From Flavobacterium johnsoniae (GTDB lineage: Bacteria; Bacteroidota; Bacteroidia; Flavobacteriales; Flavobacteriaceae), in the NCBI RefSeq assembly GCF_001879205.1, contig NZ_MLFK01000005.1:558001-622000 (forward strand): a DNA stretch of 64,000 nucleotides, read 5' to 3'. The stretch's first letter is position 1. The number at the start of each line of letters is the position of its first letter. The notes beneath the pieces are model-generated. The model was not told where the DNA came from. It did not search any database and worked only from the letters and a program-made list of their open reading frames with translations. This document shows, piece after piece, positions 52,218-61,152 of the stretch. Position numbers and translations under genes: made by a program.

Positions 52218-52940
52218 TTAGTTTTTGGTTTCAGAATTTAGTTTTTTAAATTCTCGATTTTTAGCATATAAAAAGTCCATTGTATAAAGTAAATTTTTCT
52301 GCTGCACTAAAATTTCGGCCTTAGGATCGGCATCGCAAAATTGAAGGAATAAATCTTTTTCTTCAGGTTTTAATTTTAAATCATTTGTAAAAAAATCCAT
52401 CGGGACAGTCGCTTCCGCTAATTTTTTAAAATCTAATTCTTTGGATTTAATCTTCTTAGCTTTTTTATCTTTTTTCATAAATAAGCTAAAAATAGCCAGC
52501 AAATCAGCACCATTGGTAATGCCGCCGGTGTAAACGCCAGGATTAGATAGTGCCGGCTTTGAAATCACGGTAGAGTTTTCGTCTGCAGCACCAACATGAG
52601 GAAGTTTAATATTGGTAATCACTATTTCATCCAGTTCTTCCGGTTTCAAAATCATATTTACAGAAATATTATTTTGATCTATATTTTCTTGGGAAATTTT
52701 TAATCTTTTGAAAAAATAATCCTTTGAAAAGAAAAGTAAACTGTCTCTCTCTTTTACTAAAATAGAAAACTCACCAAGTTCATTTGTTCTCGTGCTGGTT
52801 TTGGCCGTTTTATTAATCACTTCTACTTTATTAAGCGGAACGTTTTGCGAAAGGACTTTTCCGTTTAGTAGTTTTTCCGTTTGAGAAATACTTAACTGAT
52901 AAGTGAAAAAAGAAATTGTGGTGAGTAATTTTACTTTCAT
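52218..52940 (-). CDS. carboxypeptidase-like regulatory-domain protein, paralogue 2
   Basis: A 240-residue paralogue of the downstream gene, separated by 10 bp. The signal peptide and regulatory domain are almost identical (MKVKLLTTISFFTYQLSISQ; PLNKVEVINKTAKTSTRTNELGEFSILVKE). The middle (about 118-160, a Gly/Ala/Ser-rich stretch including SNPGVYTGGITNGADLLAIFSLFMKKDKK) differs. The C-terminal helices agree again (LKLKPEEKDLFLQFCDADPKAEILVQQKNLLYTMDFLYAKNREFKKL). The pair is a recent tandem duplication with divergence concentrated in the middle segment. Function unknown. Confidence 0.85.
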   Translation of the reverse strand: MKVKLLTTISFFTYQLSISQTEKLLNGKVLSQNVPLNKVEVINKTAKTSTRTNELGEFSILVKERDSLLFFSKDYFFKRLKISQENIDQNNISVNMILKPEELDEIVITNIKLPHVGAADENSTVISKPALSNPGVYTGGITNGADLLAIFSLFMKKDKKAKKIKSKELDFKKLAEATVPMDFFTNDLKLKPEEKDLFLQFCDADPKAEILVQQKNLLYTMDFLYAKNREFKKLNSETKN

Positions 52941-53013
52941 CTGGTGGTATTTAGTTGAAAGTAAAATTATTAGAATTGTCTTAATGAAAACTTACAGAAT
53001 CTGTAAATTCTTG

Positions 53014-53688
53014 TTAATTAAACAAGATAGAGTTTGTGAATTTCTCCAATTGTCCATTATTAAATAAAACTGGACCGTGGCCAAAACAAAGTATTTTTGG
53101 TTTTAATGAAGCTAATTTCAGAATGGATTTTCTATTAGTTTCTTTATCAGCTGTGAACAAATGAGGAGGCTCGTGTAACCCGGTTTTTGTTGTGAGCAGA
53201 TTCATATTAGTCATAACATCTCCAACAATCAAAATTCCGTCTTTTTCTCTGAAAAAAGATAAATGACCTCTTGAGTGTCCTGGTGTTTCTATAACAATAA
53301 ATTCGCCAATTTTATCTCCTTCTTTTAGGGTTTTAGAAACAGGATGACCTTTTCCTGCCCAGAAATTCTTCTGAAATTTTGAAATAATATGATTTGGATT
53401 TGGGTATTCTGTAATTACATTTCCGTTTTCGGCAAATTCTTTTTCAGCTTGACTGCATAAAAGAGGAATGTTCAAAGTTTCACAGATTATTTTACTGCTT
53501 CCCTGATGATCGGCGTGTGCGTGCGTTAATACGTGTTGGGTAACGAGTTTGTCTTTAATTGATTTTAATATTTTACTGGCAGATGTTCTAATTCCTGCAT
53601 CAATTAAAACATCTTCAATTAAATAACAGTTGATGGCATTTCTTGGGAATAATGGGATTTGATAAACGTCTTTGGCAATATTCTTCAT
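53014..53688 (-). CDS. MBL-fold metallo-hydrolase
   Basis: From the ATG at 53688 (MKNIAKDVYQIPLFPRNAINCYLIEDVLIDAG) a 224-residue metallo-beta-lactamase-fold enzyme with the motif HAHADHQGS (HxHxDH), GHSRGHLSFF (third His), a metal-bridging Asp in LIVGDVMTN and a final His in CFGHGPVLF. Such hydrolases act on many esters, thioesters or lactones; the narrow form of the active site does not tell which. An upstream ATG at 53733 adds a basic leader and is less likely. Lies downstream of the Crp-type regulator gene. Confidence 0.9.
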   Translation of the reverse strand: MKNIAKDVYQIPLFPRNAINCYLIEDVLIDAGIRTSASKILKSIKDKLVTQHVLTHAHADHQGSSKIICETLNIPLLCSQAEKEFAENGNVITEYPNPNHIISKFQKNFWAGKGHPVSKTLKEGDKIGEFIVIETPGHSRGHLSFFREKDGILIVGDVMTNMNLLTTKTGLHEPPHLFTADKETNRKSILKLASLKPKILCFGHGPVLFNNGQLEKFTNSILFN

Positions 53689-53748
53689 CTTTTCAAATTT
53701 TATTTTGACAAAGATTCGAATTAGATTCTTCAATCCACTTGATAAATG

Positions 53749-54321
53749 TTAAGAAATATCCTGACGGATTCTGCTCAGTGATTCTGGAGTAATTCCTAGA
53801 AAAGAAGCGATATAAATTAAAGGTGTCCGCTTAATTATTTTGGCTGGAGCCGAAGCTAAAAAAGTTTGATATTTTTCTTTGGCAGGAATCATTTGAAGTT
53901 TTAAAACTCTGTCTGCCATACAAAGGTAATTCTGTTCCGCTAAAATTCTTCCAACACGTTCCCAATTAGGGACTTCGTTATATAGAAATTGCATTTTTTC
54001 GAAAGTGATCGAAAGGACTTCACAATCTTCGATGCATTGTATGTTCTCAAAAGAAACAGATTGATTGATGAAACTGGAATATGAAGCAATAAAACCTTCG
54101 TCGCAGCTTAAATAAGTGGTGATTTCTTTTCCGTCTTTTAAGTAGTAAACACGAGCTAAACCTTCGACAATAAAAAAGATTTTGCTGCTGATTTTCCCCA
54201 TGGAAAAAAGAAATTCTTTAGCCGTACATTTTTCATATTCAAAACAAGAATCGATCTTTTCGATTTCTTTTTCAGAAAACGAAGCAATCGACAATATTTG
54301 TTTTTGTAATTCAGCATTCAC
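53749..54321 (-). CDS. Crp/Fnr-family transcriptional regulator
   Basis: A 190-residue regulator with a cyclic-nucleotide-binding-like beta barrel (about 25-110: FLFSMGKISSKIFFIVEGLARVYYLKDGKEITTYLSCDEGFIASYSSFI) and a C-terminal helix-turn-helix (RTPLIYIASFLGITPESLSRIRQDIS). The SRIR-type recognition helix is typical of the Bacteroidota Crp subgroup. It is encoded between the HAD phosphatase gene and the MBL-fold hydrolase gene, which it may control (inference from position). Confidence 0.92.
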   Translation of the reverse strand: MNAELQKQILSIASFSEKEIEKIDSCFEYEKCTAKEFLFSMGKISSKIFFIVEGLARVYYLKDGKEITTYLSCDEGFIASYSSFINQSVSFENIQCIEDCEVLSITFEKMQFLYNEVPNWERVGRILAEQNYLCMADRVLKLQMIPAKEKYQTFLASAPAKIIKRTPLIYIASFLGITPESLSRIRQDIS

Positions 54322-54323
54322 GA

Positions 54324-54971
54324 TTACAATATTTCAATTAATTCTGAAGCTCTATTGACAACCAATTTCGCGCCACTGTTTTTTAATTCTTCTTCAGTTC
54401 TGTAACCCCATGTAACCCCAACCGGAAACATATTAGCGTTTATTGCGGTTTGCATATCAATATCAGAATCGCCTACAAAAAGAATTTCTTCGGGTTTTAA
54501 ATTCCATTTTTTACTAATTTCTACAGCTTCAAACGGATTTGGTTTTTTTAGCGCTTCGGTGCTTAAACCAATTGCATCATCAAAATGCCCTGGAAATATT
54601 TCTGAAACAATTTTTTTGGTCAATTCGTCTGCTTTATTCGAAAAAACAGCCATTTTAATATTTCCTAAAGCCGGATTGTTCAATAATTCTAAAATGCCGT
54701 CATAGGGTTTTGTTTTGAGCGTACAAGCTTTGCGATATTCATTAACCATGCAGTCAAAACAAATTTGAATTTGCTCTTCATTATTATTAGCAGCAGGTAA
54801 AGCTTTGCTGACCAAATTTCGCAAACCGCTTCCTATAAAATATTGATACGTTTCGTAAGTATGAGTTGGATAGTTTAGACCTTGAAGTACCGTATTCATT
54901 GCGTCTGAAATGTCTTCCAATGAGTTTACTAAGGTTCCGTCTAAATCAAAAATAATTCCTTTAAATTTCAT
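54324..54971 (-). CDS. HAD-family phosphatase, phosphoglycolate phosphatase-like
   Basis: A 215-residue HAD hydrolase with FDLDGTLVNS (motif I), a helical cap (about 18-80), VFSNKADE (motif II), a Lys in ALKKPNPFEAV (motif III) and LFVGDSDIDMQTAINANM (motif IV). The phosphoglycolate phosphatase (Gph) type is the best guess. The gene lies 3 bp from the Crp-type gene and 5 bp from the HI0933-type oxidoreductase gene, so all three appear to be one transcript. Confidence 0.88.
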   Translation of the reverse strand: MKFKGIIFDLDGTLVNSLEDISDAMNTVLQGLNYPTHTYETYQYFIGSGLRNLVSKALPAANNNEEQIQICFDCMVNEYRKACTLKTKPYDGILELLNNPALGNIKMAVFSNKADELTKKIVSEIFPGHFDDAIGLSTEALKKPNPFEAVEISKKWNLKPEEILFVGDSDIDMQTAINANMFPVGVTWGYRTEEELKNSGAKLVVNRASELIEIL

Positions 54972-54976
54972 TCTAT

Positions 54977-56185
54977 TTATATATTATTGGCCAAAATAAA
55001 GCCGCTTGTCCATGCATTTTGAAAATTAAAACCTCCTGTAATAGCGTCGATATTTACAATTTCGCCGGCAAAATAAAGGTTTTGGTGAATTTTGCTTTCC
55101 ATGGTTTTAAAATTGATTTCTTTTAAATCGATACCGCCCGCGGTTACAAATTCTTCTTTAAAAGTGCTTTTTCCGTTTACCTTAAATTCGGCTTTTGTAA
55201 GTTGAAGCGTTAAATTCTGCAATTGATTTTTAGATAAATCAGCCCATTTTGTTTCTGCATCAATTCCAGAAGCCAAAACCAGACTTTCCCATAAACGATT
55301 TGGAAAATCAAAGGGAGATTTTTTTGAAACTGCTTTTTTAGCATGTTCTTGTTTTAGATCTTTTAAGGTTTTTTCGGCATCTTCAAAATCAACATCATTT
55401 AACCAATTGACGAAAATCGTAAACTGATAATTTTTATCGTGTAAAATGCGAGCGCCCCAAGCCGAAAGTTTTAAGATTGCCGGGCCGCTCATTCCCCAAT
55501 GCGTAATTAACAAAGGTCCTGTCGATTCTAGTTTGGTATCTTTTACGTTTACGGTAACTTGGGCTGCAACGCCCGGTAATTCTTTAATTCTGGAATCTTT
55601 AATGTTAAAAGTAAATAGGGAAGGGACGGGGCTTACAATTGCGTGTCCGTGTTCCTGAAGCATCTCCCAAATTTTTGGATTGCTTCCTGTTGCCATTACT
55701 AATTTTTCGGCAGCGAAATTATCGCTTTGTGTATCAATTTTCCAGTGATTCTCTTTTTTAAAGATCGACTGCACACTTTGTCCAGTCAGTACTTTTATAC
55801 CTAATTTTTCGGTTGCTTTTAAGAAACAATCAATTATGGTTTGAGATGAATTAGAAACCGGAAACATTCTGCCGTCTTCTTCAATTTTTAATTCTACGCC
55901 ATGTTTTTCGAACCATTCGATGGTATCTCCCGAACAAAATTGATGAAACGGACCTCGAAGTTCTTTTTCGCCTCGCGGATAAAACTTTACTAATTCGTTA
56001 GGCTCAAAACAGGCGTGCGTAACATTGCATCGTCCGCCTCCAGAAACGCGCACTTTAGAAAGTACTTCTTTTCCTCTTTCTAAAATGGCAATTTTTAGTT
56101 TCGGATTTTTCTCTGCAATATTAATCGCAGTAAAAAAACCTGCAGCTCCTCCGCCAACAATTATTATGTCGAAATTTTTAATCAT
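54977..56185 (-). CDS. HI0933-family FAD-dependent oxidoreductase
   Basis: A 402-residue flavoprotein with the dinucleotide-binding motif IIVGGGAAGFFTAINIAEKNP at the N-terminus, the family signature KVRVSGGGRCNVTHACFEP, and the C-terminal FAD-binding phrase YFAGEIVNIDAITGGFNFQNAWTSGFI. The HI0933/YhiN family is widespread but its substrate is unknown. It is the first gene of the tight cluster with the HAD phosphatase and the Crp-type regulator. Confidence 0.94.
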   Translation of the reverse strand: MIKNFDIIIVGGGAAGFFTAINIAEKNPKLKIAILERGKEVLSKVRVSGGGRCNVTHACFEPNELVKFYPRGEKELRGPFHQFCSGDTIEWFEKHGVELKIEEDGRMFPVSNSSQTIIDCFLKATEKLGIKVLTGQSVQSIFKKENHWKIDTQSDNFAAEKLVMATGSNPKIWEMLQEHGHAIVSPVPSLFTFNIKDSRIKELPGVAAQVTVNVKDTKLESTGPLLITHWGMSGPAILKLSAWGARILHDKNYQFTIFVNWLNDVDFEDAEKTLKDLKQEHAKKAVSKKSPFDFPNRLWESLVLASGIDAETKWADLSKNQLQNLTLQLTKAEFKVNGKSTFKEEFVTAGGIDLKEINFKTMESKIHQNLYFAGEIVNIDAITGGFNFQNAWTSGFILANNI

Positions 56186-56399
56186 ATTTTATTTTTTTGC
56201 CACAACTCGAGCGATAGCGAACAGGCGAAGCAATTTCACGAATTGGCACTAATTTTTTCTCTTGCCACAGATTAAAATGATTTAAACAGATTTCTTGCTA
56301 ATTGAACAAATTTGAATAAAGATTAATTCGTGAAAATTAGTGTAATTCGTGGCGAAAAAATCCTTTTAATCTGTGTAATCTATGGCTAAAACTTAAACT
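56186..56399. repeat. interlocked CACGAATT and GCCACAGATT repeats
   Basis: The order of arms is 1-2-1'-2': CACGAATTGGCACTAATTTT (about 56237-56256), GCCACAGATTAAAA (56264-56277), AAAATTAGTGTAATTCGTGG (56333-56352), then TTTTAATCTGTGTAATCTAT and GGC (56364-56386). Arms cross rather than nest, so both hairpins cannot form at once. A GCGATAGCGAACAGGCGAAG phrase precedes. The gap holds no gene. Confidence 0.75.
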
Positions 56400-57077
56400 T
56401 TATATTTTGTCTGGATTATCAGAGATAATTCCGTTTACTTTATAACTTTTTACTTTTTGAATATCTTCTTCAGAGTTTACTGTCCAAGATAAAACTAAGA
56501 ATCCTTTTTCTTGAATTTGTTGAACATTCTCTTTATTCAATAACTGATAATCAGGATGGATGGCTTTTGCTTTTGTTTTTTCGGCGAAAGCCAGAGCGGT
56601 ATCAAGATCTTCTTCTGTTAAAACACCAATTGGAATATTCGGATTTAGGTTTGATGTTTCTTCCAGCATATTCCAATCAAAACTTGAAATTATAAAATGA
56701 TTATAACTCCAGTTTTTTTCTGAAATGTATTGTTCAATTAACTCAACAACTTTCGCAGCAGTTCCTAAACCTTTTAATTCAATATTAATGAAGCATTTTT
56801 TATCAACTAAATCAAAGACTTCATTTAGTGTTGGAATTTGACATTTTCCATCAATTAAAAATGATTTTAAGTCAGACAGAGAAAAAGTATTCACGATCCC
56901 TTTTCCATTAGTGGTTCTGTCTATTGTTTCGTCATGGATTACGATGATTTGTTCGTCAGCGCTTAAGTGAACATCAAGTTCAATTCCGTCTGAATTTAAT
57001 TCTAAGGCTTTCTGAAAAGCTTTTAAAGTATTTTCAGGTTCGTAGGCTTTGGCGCCTCTGTGAGCTATTTTTAGCAT
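56400..57077 (-). CDS. glycerophosphodiester phosphodiesterase
   Basis: A 225-residue enzyme with the GDPD signature: HRGAKAYEPENTLKAFQKALELNSDGIELDVHLSADEQIIVIHDE (catalytic His, Glu and Asp metal ligands), IELKG, and the C-terminal LVLSWTVNSEEDIQKVKSYKVNGIISDNPD. It hydrolyses glycerophosphodiesters to glycerol-3-phosphate and an alcohol. No signal peptide is present, so it is cytoplasmic (UgpQ-like). Flanked by repeat blocks on both sides. Confidence 0.95.
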   Translation of the reverse strand: MLKIAHRGAKAYEPENTLKAFQKALELNSDGIELDVHLSADEQIIVIHDETIDRTTNGKGIVNTFSLSDLKSFLIDGKCQIPTLNEVFDLVDKKCFINIELKGLGTAAKVVELIEQYISEKNWSYNHFIISSFDWNMLEETSNLNPNIPIGVLTEEDLDTALAFAEKTKAKAIHPDYQLLNKENVQQIQEKGFLVLSWTVNSEEDIQKVKSYKVNGIISDNPDKI

Positions 57078-57091
57078 TCTACAGTTTTTTT

Positions 57092-57242
57092 CTTAACCGC
57101 AAAGGTCGCAAAGTTTTACGCAAAGGCCACAAGGTTTGTAAAAAAAGTTAGCCACAGACTATTAGGATTAATGCAGATCTTTAAAAAACCTTTCAATCCT
57201 AATAATCTGTGGCTAAAAAAACTTTGCGCCCTTTGCGGTTAA
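57092..57242. repeat. nested repeats: AACCGCAAAGG outside, GCCACAGA inside
   Basis: The outer arms TTAACCGCAAAGGTCGCAAA (57094-57113) and TTTGCGCCCTTTGCGGTTAA (57223-57242) enclose inner arms TTAGCCACAGACTATTAGGA (57150-57169) and TCCTAATAATCTGTGGCTAA (57197-57216). The TAA stop of the amylase gene (TTA on the plus strand at 57239-57241) lies inside the outer arm. Confidence 0.85.
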
Positions 57243-58906
57243 ATCATCTCTAGTAAAACAATATCAAAATCATTTTCTATAATTACTTTTCCGTCAATTA
57301 CATCAACTTCTTGATTTGAATAAGTGTCTTTTAGTTTTGTTCCGTTTGGGAAAACGTCGCCAACAGGAAGTTCTTTTCTGCCTTTTGGCAAATCTACTCC
57401 CATGATTACCTTATCTGTAAAAGCGCCTTTGGTAAAAGTTCTTGAGAAAGTATATGGATACGGATTAATTAATTTATGAACACCAGCTCCAACAGCCGGA
57501 TGATTTCTTCTAAACTGCCCAAGTTTCTGCCAATGTAAAAGCGTCTTTTGAGTTTCAGGATTATTTTGAATATCATCCCAATTCATATTCGAACGAAGAG
57601 TGGCATCGCCCTGAGTTCCTTCAACAACTAAAGATCTTGCCGATTCGTCTCCATAATAAACCTGAGACATTCCTGGTGAAAGTAATAATTTAGTTCCTGA
57701 TTCTATAGTTTTAGTTCTGTTACGATCAAAAGGATCTCCGTCGTCGTGAGAAGACATATAATTGAGGACAGAATATCCTTTTAAGTCATTGTTCAACGCA
57801 TTTGAATATTTAGAAAATAAACCCTCATAATCGTTTTGAGCGGCATTCCATTTAAATTCAAAATTGATCATGCTGTTAAATCCATTTTGAAAATAATTTA
57901 CTTTTCGGTCTCCAAAATCATAATCCTGTCCACCGCTGATTCCATAACCGTAAACCTCTGCAATGGTGTAAAACGGATTTTGATCTAAAATTTCCAGCGG
58001 ATGATGCTTTTTCCAGGTTTCAAATGCATAATCACATTCTTTTTTAAAGTCGGCCCAGACATTTTCATCGGTATGTTTTACAGTATCACCTCTGTAGCCA
58101 TCAATTCCAAATTCGAGAATATAATCTGTGAGCCATTTTATGATGTAATATTTCGGAGTTCTTGGATAACCGGTTCTTTTGAAAAATTCGTCAAGCGAAG
58201 CAATTTCTTTTTCGTAACGTCCTTCTTTCTTCCATTTTTCGATTAAAAAAGGAGGCAGTTCAACTTCCTGATTGCTTTCGGTTTTTACGTCTGGAAGATT
58301 CTCCACCAAAGTACACATCGTAGTGTTTTCAAAAGATTTGTAGTCGCAGACAACTCCTGTTCTTACCCAGTCAGAAGGCCACACAGGATCTTCCGGAGTT
58401 ACCGGCCCTGTATGATTAATAACGCCGTCTAAAACAATTCTGATTCCGTGTCCGTGAGCTTTTTTTACCAAATTAGCCAAATCTTCTTTGGTTCCAAAGT
58501 TAGGGTCTAATGCTGTCCAGTCTTTTGCCCAATAACCATGAAAGCCATAGCTAAGCCCAGTTCCTTCGTCAACACCATCGTGAATCTGTTCGACAATCGG
58601 CGTAAGCCAAATAGCGTTTATTCCTAATTTATCAAAATATCCGGATTCAATTTTTTTGGTAATTCCTATGATATCGCCTCCTTCAAAGCCGCGTAATTTT
58701 CCCGGCGTTTTGGTTCGGTTAAAATTAACATCGTTGGAAGTGTCTCCATTGTAAAAACGATCGGTAAGTAAAAAATAAACATTTGCTCCCTCCCAAACGA
58801 AAGGTGTCTTCGAAGTATTTTCTTTATTCATTGAAACTGATTTTGAGCCAGAACAACTCATTGTTAAGTATACTAAAGATAAAAAAAGGAAAGTGTATTT
58901 TTTCAT
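57239..58906 (-). CDS. GH13 alpha-amylase, lipoprotein
   Basis: A 555-residue enzyme with a lipoprotein signal (Cys18, LTMSCSG). The GH13 barrel shows conserved regions I DGVINHTG, II GYRGDTVKHT (catalytic Asp), III TIAEVYGYG (general acid Glu) and IV SSHDDGDPF. The C-terminal domain ends at VIIENDFDIVLLEMI. It hydrolyses internal alpha-1,4 bonds of starch or maltodextrins at the cell envelope. It is the last gene of the maltodextrin cluster on this strand. Its stop codon is supplied by a repeat arm. Confidence 0.93.
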   Translation of the reverse strand: MKKYTFLFLSLVYLTMSCSGSKSVSMNKENTSKTPFVWEGANVYFLLTDRFYNGDTSNDVNFNRTKTPGKLRGFEGGDIIGITKKIESGYFDKLGINAIWLTPIVEQIHDGVDEGTGLSYGFHGYWAKDWTALDPNFGTKEDLANLVKKAHGHGIRIVLDGVINHTGPVTPEDPVWPSDWVRTGVVCDYKSFENTTMCTLVENLPDVKTESNQEVELPPFLIEKWKKEGRYEKEIASLDEFFKRTGYPRTPKYYIIKWLTDYILEFGIDGYRGDTVKHTDENVWADFKKECDYAFETWKKHHPLEILDQNPFYTIAEVYGYGISGGQDYDFGDRKVNYFQNGFNSMINFEFKWNAAQNDYEGLFSKYSNALNNDLKGYSVLNYMSSHDDGDPFDRNRTKTIESGTKLLLSPGMSQVYYGDESARSLVVEGTQGDATLRSNMNWDDIQNNPETQKTLLHWQKLGQFRRNHPAVGAGVHKLINPYPYTFSRTFTKGAFTDKVIMGVDLPKGRKELPVGDVFPNGTKLKDTYSNQEVDVIDGKVIIENDFDIVLLEMI

Positions 58907-58920
58907 TATTTTAGAATATT

Positions 58921-59185
58921 TTAGGATGGATTGTGTTGAAAAAAAACAGCCACAGATTACAAGATTAAAATGATTTTTTAAATCTGTGATAATCTGGTAA
59001 TCTGTGGCAATAAAATTTTAAACACATAGAAACATAGCTTTTCTTTGTCTTTAAAAGATTTAAATATATGATTAGTCATTTTAACACATAGTAGTGTGTT
59101 TGTGAAGGCTATGTTTGTTTAAACAAAGTGAAACGCCTTTTCACGAGACAGAAAATCTATGTCCCTATGTGTTTAAATAAAATAT
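58921..59185. repeat. intergenic GCCACAGATT hairpin and ACACATAG copy C
   Basis: GCCACAGATTACAAGATTAA (from 58949) pairs with a segment ending GGTAATCTGTGGC (to 59008), a member of the GCCACAGATT family standing alone. At 59021-59173, arms AACACATAGAAACATAG and CTATGTCCCTATGTGTT enclose the asymmetric core AAGTGAAACGCCTTTT, in the opposite orientation to copies A and B. No gene is visible in the 279-bp gap. Confidence 0.8.
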
Positions 59186-61048
59186 TTATTCTAATTCTAG
59201 AACTACTGCTGATTTTGGTTCTAATTTAATTTCTGAACTTAAATCAAATGTTTTTCCTGTAATAACATCTTTTCCAGATTTAAAGTTTTTGATGTTTTCT
59301 TTGAAACGATTTGTTTTTACAACCTGCTCTTTTGCATTGTTATTGAAAACTACCATTACTGTTTTAGCATCAGTATATCTGAAATAAACGTAGGTATTAT
59401 TTTCTGGAATATAATGTGTCATTTTTCCGAAATGAACCGCTTCATTTGATTTTCTCCAATTGAATAATTTCGAAGTAAAATCAAAGTATTTTGCCTGTTC
59501 AGCCGTTCTTTCTGCTGCAGTCAGAGCGTTGTTTTTATCGCCAGCCCAGCCACCTGGAAAATCCTGACGAATATCGGCATCTCCTTTGCTTTTATCGCCG
59601 CCCATTCCAATTTCTGAACCGTAATACAATTGCGGAATTCCACGAACTGTAGCCAATAAAGTCATCGCCAGTTTGTATTTTGGAAGATCGTATTTGAACT
59701 TATCATTCATACGATCGGTATCATGATTTTCGGCAAAAACTAAAATGTTATTCGTATTTGGATATAAATAATCCATTGCAAAATTGTTATAGAATTTAAT
59801 CAACCCGTTGTCCCAGCTTGGTTCGTCTTCATTAAAAGCAGAAGTAACCTGACTTTGAAGCGTAAAATCCATTACACTTGGCAGATTCGAATTGTAATTT
59901 TCGATTGCTCCAATTTTACTGTCTTTTTGCCAATACGCTAAATTTGCCTGATTGTGCATCCAGATTTCTCCAACAATATTAAAGTTTGGATATTCATTGG
60001 TAATCGATTTTGCCCAATTGGCCATTGCTGTCTGGTCAGAGTAGTTATAAGTATCTACTCTGAATCCGTCAAGATTAGCAAATTCTATCCACCAGATAGC
60101 GTTTTGAGTTAAGTATTTTGCAACTAAAGGATTTCTTAAATTCAAGTCTGGCATAGAAGGTACAAACCAGCCGTCCACACAAACTTCCTGATCTATTTTT
60201 GAAGCGTGAATATCTGTAATTACTTCACGTCTGTGGTGTGTTTGTGTGAAAGTCTCGAATTGATTGAACCATGTTTTAGTTGGGATATCTTTCATCATCC
60301 AATGTGTGATTCCCCAGTGATTCGTAACATAATCCATCACCAGTTTCATGTTCTTTTTGTGCATTTCTGCAGAAAGACGAGCGTAATCATCATTCGTTCC
60401 GTAACGAGGATCGATTTTGTAAACATCAGACTGACCGTAAGTATGATACGAATGCTGTTTGTCATTGTCTTCGCATAAAGGTGTGCTCCATATTGTAGTT
60501 GCACCAAGAGACGAAATATAATCTAAGTTTTTAATGATTCCTTCGATATCACCACCGTGACGCCCGCTTGGATCCTGACGGTTTCCTTTTTCAGTTAAAG
60601 AAGCGTCGCTGTCGTTTTTAGGATTTCCGTTAGCAAAACGATCCGGCATGATCAGGTAAATCATGTCTGATGCGTCGTAACTTTTTCTGTCGGCAGAATT
60701 GGCTCTTCTTTCTTTAAGAGCATATTTTTGAGTAAAAGCGACTTTATTTTTGTTTTTGAAAGAGAAAACCAATTCAGAAGCTTTTAAGTTCTGCGTATCA
60801 ATGGTTACGAAAAGGTAATTCGGGTTCTCTGTTTTTTCTACGTTTTTAATCGCCACATTGTTTGAAACCGAAGCTTCGTATTGTGCAATGTTTTTTCCGT
60901 AGAACATAATCTGCAGTTCCGGATTTTTCATTCCTGCGTACCAGAAAGGCGGTTCTACTTTTTGGATTTGCGCTTTCGCGGAAGCGGAAAACAACAAAAC
61001 CAATAGTATAAATCTAAAGATATGATGGTTTATTTTTAGGCTGTTCAT
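59186..61048 (-). CDS. GH13 maltodextrinase/neopullulanase, SusA-like
   Basis: A 620-residue exported enzyme: signal peptide (ending SASAKAQ), an N-terminal beta-sandwich domain (about 28-115, PFWYAGMKNPELQIMFYGKNI), then the GH13 barrel with DYVTNHWG, GFRVDTYNYSD (catalytic Asp), VGEIWMH (general acid Glu) and FAENHDTDR. The N-terminal domain and GH13 subfamily resemble SusA/cyclomaltodextrinase enzymes, which work in the periplasm on maltodextrins from SusCDE-type import. The gene precedes the lipoprotein amylase gene on the same strand, with the GH97 and GH65 genes upstream. Confidence 0.92.
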   Translation of the reverse strand: MNSLKINHHIFRFILLVLLFSASAKAQIQKVEPPFWYAGMKNPELQIMFYGKNIAQYEASVSNNVAIKNVEKTENPNYLFVTIDTQNLKASELVFSFKNKNKVAFTQKYALKERRANSADRKSYDASDMIYLIMPDRFANGNPKNDSDASLTEKGNRQDPSGRHGGDIEGIIKNLDYISSLGATTIWSTPLCEDNDKQHSYHTYGQSDVYKIDPRYGTNDDYARLSAEMHKKNMKLVMDYVTNHWGITHWMMKDIPTKTWFNQFETFTQTHHRREVITDIHASKIDQEVCVDGWFVPSMPDLNLRNPLVAKYLTQNAIWWIEFANLDGFRVDTYNYSDQTAMANWAKSITNEYPNFNIVGEIWMHNQANLAYWQKDSKIGAIENYNSNLPSVMDFTLQSQVTSAFNEDEPSWDNGLIKFYNNFAMDYLYPNTNNILVFAENHDTDRMNDKFKYDLPKYKLAMTLLATVRGIPQLYYGSEIGMGGDKSKGDADIRQDFPGGWAGDKNNALTAAERTAEQAKYFDFTSKLFNWRKSNEAVHFGKMTHYIPENNTYVYFRYTDAKTVMVVFNNNAKEQVVKTNRFKENIKNFKSGKDVITGKTFDLSSEIKLEPKSAVVLELE

Positions 61049-61065
61049 AGTGAGTAGAATTTAAA

Positions 61066-61141
61066 CCATATAAGAAATGTAAGAACATTTAAGGCAAAAA
61101 CTGGGGAGGTTTCTATTTAAATGGACTTACATTTCTTATAT
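61066..61141. repeat. CCATATAAG inverted repeat, copy 2
   Basis: The arms ATATAAGAAATGTAAG (61068-61083) and CTTACATTTCTTATAT (61126-61141) are perfect 16-bp inverted repeats around a central region with CTGGGGAGG. It is the clean member of the family seen at 49888-49952 and lies between the GH97 and SusA-like genes. Confidence 0.85.
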
Positions 61142-61152
61142 CATTAATTAAA

